In this document: positions 62,146 to 64,000 of the stretch, one piece after another
How positions within the stretch are numbered: position 1 is the stretch's first letter
How the letters are laid out: each line of letters begins with the position of its first letter
From: Paenibacillus sp. FSL R7-0204
GTDB lineage: Bacteria > Bacillota > Bacilli > Paenibacillales > Paenibacillaceae
Length of the DNA stretch: 64,000 bases
NCBI RefSeq assembly: GCF_038002225.1
Contig: NZ_JBBOCA010000001.1
Coordinates: forward strand, 5,890,001-5,954,000
Direction: 5' to 3'
Program-made: the position numbers and the translations under genes
Notes under the pieces: generated by a model
The model's input: only the letters and a program-made list of their open reading frames with translations
What the model was told of the DNA's origin: nothing
Database searches by the model: none

Positions 62146-62720
62146 AGTTTATCCTCCAATGTTCTAACTAAATCGTTGCGCGCCAGCACCGTAAGCGGAA
62201 ATACGACCCGGCGCTTCTCCAGCAGTACACGTATAGTGGAATCCAGTCCGGCAATCAGCCCTTCCTCCAGGCTGACCTTCGATAGCCTGCGTATCTCCTC
62301 CACACCGGGGAAGTCCCGTCCAGGCTCAATATAATCAGCCAGACAGACGATCCGCTCCAGCAGGCCCATGTTCTCGCGTCCCGAGGTATGGTAACGGATC
62401 GCGTCCAGCACCTCAGTATCCTGAATACCATAATCATGTTCGGCGGTATAAGCACCAACCTCAGCATGCCATAGCTGCTTGTCATATTTCAAAAGCTCGG
62501 CGGATAATCCATTCTGTTCAATGATCTCCCGCATCCGTTCTACCGGCCAATACTTGGCCACATCATGCAGGATGGCGGCGGTCTCGGCCCGCTGCGGATC
62601 AGCGCCATAACGCTGAGCCAGCTTCACAGCGGACTCCATCACACCGAGTGTATGCTTCCAGCGTTTGTCCGGCATCTGGCCGGATACCGCCTCAATCAGC
62701 GCTTCACGGCTGAACTCCAT
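62142..62720 (-). CDS. yqeK: HD-domain hydrolase YqeK
   Basis: A 192-residue HD-domain protein. The metal-binding residues include H23 (KRWKHTLGVMESA) and H52-D53 (AAILHDVAKY), then HAEVGAYTAEHDYGI and IRYHTSGRENMGLLERIVCLADYIEPGR. YqeK proteins are Ap4A hydrolases of the symmetrical type, splitting it into ADP. ATG 62720 is preceded by AAAGGAG. It overlaps the end of nadD by 17 bases. Confidence 0.94.
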   Translation of the reverse strand: MEFSREALIEAVSGQMPDKRWKHTLGVMESAVKLAQRYGADPQRAETAAILHDVAKYWPVERMREIIEQNGLSAELLKYDKQLWHAEVGAYTAEHDYGIQDTEVLDAIRYHTSGRENMGLLERIVCLADYIEPGRDFPGVEEIRRLSKVSLEEGLIAGLDSTIRVLLEKRRVVFPLTVLARNDLVRTLEDKL

Positions 62721-63294
62721 ACAATCCACTCCTTTGAACATATTCATACACAGCATCCGGAACCATATAGCGGATCGACTTTCCTTCGGCGGCCCGGGCT
62801 CTGAGCATGGTGGAAGAGAGATCGACCAGCGGCATATCCGCCAGCAGCACTCTACCCGCAATGAACTCCGGCAGCAGTCCCAGATCCAGCGGGGTGCCCG
62901 GACGTCCGACACCGATGAAGGTCAACCGCTTCACCAGCTCTTCGATCCCCTGCCACTTGGGCAGATACTGAACCATATCCGCACCCACGATGAAAAAGAA
63001 CTCATGCTGCGGATATTCCTCCTGCAGACTAATCACCGTCTCCAGCGTATAGGATACTCCGCCCCGCACGATTTCCCAGTCAAGAATGCCAAAGGAAGGG
63101 TGATTCTTCACCGCTCCCTCTACCATAGCCAGCCGTTCTTCACCGGTTGCCCCAGCCTCATGCTTATGAGGCGGAATATGCGAAGGCATGAACCAGACCT
63201 CCTTCAGACTGTAGCTCTCGCGCGCCGTCTCAGCGGCCATCATATGCCCGATATGCAGAGGATCGAAGGTCCCTCCCATTATGCCTACTCTCAA
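62704..63294 (-). CDS. nadD: Nicotinate-nucleotide adenylyltransferase NadD
   Basis: A 196-residue nucleotidyltransferase of NAD synthesis. The N-terminal GGTFDPLHIGH (7-17) carries the (H/T)xGH motif, and the ISSTxxR-like end reads VDLSSTMLRARAAEGKSIRYMVPDAVYEYV. It converts nicotinate mononucleotide and ATP to deamido-NAD. The operon order with yqeI, yqeK and rsfS matches Bacillus. Confidence 0.96.
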   Translation of the reverse strand: MRVGIMGGTFDPLHIGHMMAAETARESYSLKEVWFMPSHIPPHKHEAGATGEERLAMVEGAVKNHPSFGILDWEIVRGGVSYTLETVISLQEEYPQHEFFFIVGADMVQYLPKWQGIEELVKRLTFIGVGRPGTPLDLGLLPEFIAGRVLLADMPLVDLSSTMLRARAAEGKSIRYMVPDAVYEYVQRSGLYGVQP

Positions 63295-63306
63295 GAGGTC
63301 AACCTC

Positions 63307-63600
63307 CTATCTTGGAAGCTCGATCGTTTTGTTGTCGCGTGATTCCTTGTACAGAACGATAGTCTTGCCGATAACCTGAACAAGCTCCGAACCGGACTGT
63401 TCGGCAAGCGCGGCACCAATTTCCTTGGGATCATCAGCGTTGTTATTCAATACACTGATCTTCATCAGCTCGCGTTTCTCAATAGCTTCTTCAATGTGAC
63501 GGATCAGATGATCGTTTACGCCGCCTTTGCCAACCTGAAATACAGCATCCAGATGATGAGCCAAAGAGCGCAGATAACGTTTTTGTTTGCCTGTTAACAT
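63307..63600 (-). CDS. yqeI: CRM-domain RNA-binding protein YqeI/YhbY
   Basis: A 97-residue YhbY-type protein, starting MLTGKQKRYLRSLAHHLDAVFQVGKGG, with IEEAIEKRELMKISVLNN and the C-terminal IGKTIVLYKES. It binds pre-50S ribosomal particles. It lies just upstream of nadD and downstream of aroE, as in Bacillus. Confidence 0.95.
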   Translation of the reverse strand: MLTGKQKRYLRSLAHHLDAVFQVGKGGVNDHLIRHIEEAIEKRELMKISVLNNNADDPKEIGAALAEQSGSELVQVIGKTIVLYKESRDNKTIELPR

Positions 63601-63651
63601 AAATGTGAAAACTCCTTAATTAACATATATTATTACCCTTTTCCGTGAAAA

Positions 63652-64000
63652 TCATTTGCCTGGCACCTGGCCGAGGCAATCCGCAATAGTCTGCCGCATA
63701 ATCGCTGCGGGAGCGACAAGCCCCGTCCAATACTCCAGGGCGTAAGCTCCCTGATAAACGAACATGCCCAGCCCGCCGTGAATAGTGCAGCCGCGCTTCA
63801 GGCTCTCTGTAAGCAACCGGGTATGAAGCGGATTATAGATCAGATCGCTGACGATCATCCCTTCATGTAGCCCGGCCGGATCGATCGGCATGTCCTCCAT
63901 ATGCGGATACATGCCTACCGATGTTGTATTGATTACGATATCCATGCTGCCTAGCACGCCAGGAACGGTATCCATCCCTGCTCCGGCTAAGCTCCCCCGG
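63652..64000 (-). CDS. aroE: Shikimate dehydrogenase, C-terminal part (5' end outside window)
   Basis: The frame is open to the right edge; about 115 codons are visible. VINTTSVGMYPH is the conserved NTTSxGM motif before the nicotinamide site, and the C-terminal SDLIYNPLHTRLLTESLKRGCTIHGGLGMFVYQGAYALEYWTG matches AroE. The enzyme reduces 3-dehydroshikimate to shikimate with NADPH. An internal ATG at 63975 is not the start because the conserved domain continues upstream. Confidence 0.95.
   Translation of the reverse strand, partial: RGSLAGAGMDTVPGVLGSMDIVINTTSVGMYPHMEDMPIDPAGLHEGMIVSDLIYNPLHTRLLTESLKRGCTIHGGLGMFVYQGAYALEYWTGLVAPAAIMRQTIADCLGQVPGK

Overview
The window looks like chromosomal DNA of a Paenibacillus-type member of the Bacillota. 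The reasons are its moderately high GC content, strong AGGAGG-like ribosome binding sites with frequent GTG and TTG starts, YesM/YesN and YesS style regulators next to carbohydrate ABC importers, a tyrS T-box leader, and the gene order aroE-yqeI-nadD-yqeK-rsfS. No tRNA, rRNA, CRISPR array or prophage was seen. One complete IS3-family element is present.

Region 1 (1-16.3 kb) is a rhamnogalacturonan-I utilisation locus. The minus strand carries two permeases, a sugar-binding lipoprotein, a membrane-bound AraC regulator, a PL26/YetA-like exolyase, YesU, a NodB-type deacetylase, a small PL11-like propeller protein and a GH105 unsaturated glycuronyl hydrolase that runs off the left edge. A GH42 beta-galactosidase (YesZ) is divergent. 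None of the hydrolytic enzymes has a visible signal peptide, so oligosaccharides are probably imported and then trimmed in the cytoplasm.

Region 2 (16.7-27.3 kb) holds a cytoplasmic chemoreceptor and its FIST sensor partner, a DUF1877 protein, tyrS with a T-box, a LOG-family hydrolase, an amidase, a MarR regulator divergent from a CBS-domain protein, and a ROK regulator.

Region 3 (27.5-43.4 kb) is a second sugar locus. It has two GH130 phosphorylase-like proteins, a complete ABC importer, an SGNH esterase, two FAD-dependent oxidoreductases, and a histidine kinase/response regulator/AraC set, followed by an aldo/keto reductase. An IS3 element (43.46-44.75 kb) sits inside a tandem repeat array.

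Region 4 (45-59.4 kb) has an XRE regulator, a small exported protein, a GH127 beta-L-arabinofuranosidase with an AraC regulator, an ECF sigma factor with a DUF4179 protein, a decayed gene, and a GH43 arabinofuranosidase operon with its own importer and a divergent ArsR-like regulator. This suggests arabinan or arabinogalactan use.

Region 5 (59.5-64 kb) is housekeeping: a methyltransferase, cvfB, rsfS, yqeK, nadD, yqeI and the 3' part of aroE.

The most unusual signal is non-coding. At least six separate intergenic arrays, with unrelated unit sequences, all repeat with a period of 51 bp (occasionally 52), and several are built around a short palindrome. A second, dispersed repeat of about 160 bp occurs in inverted copies 46 kb apart.
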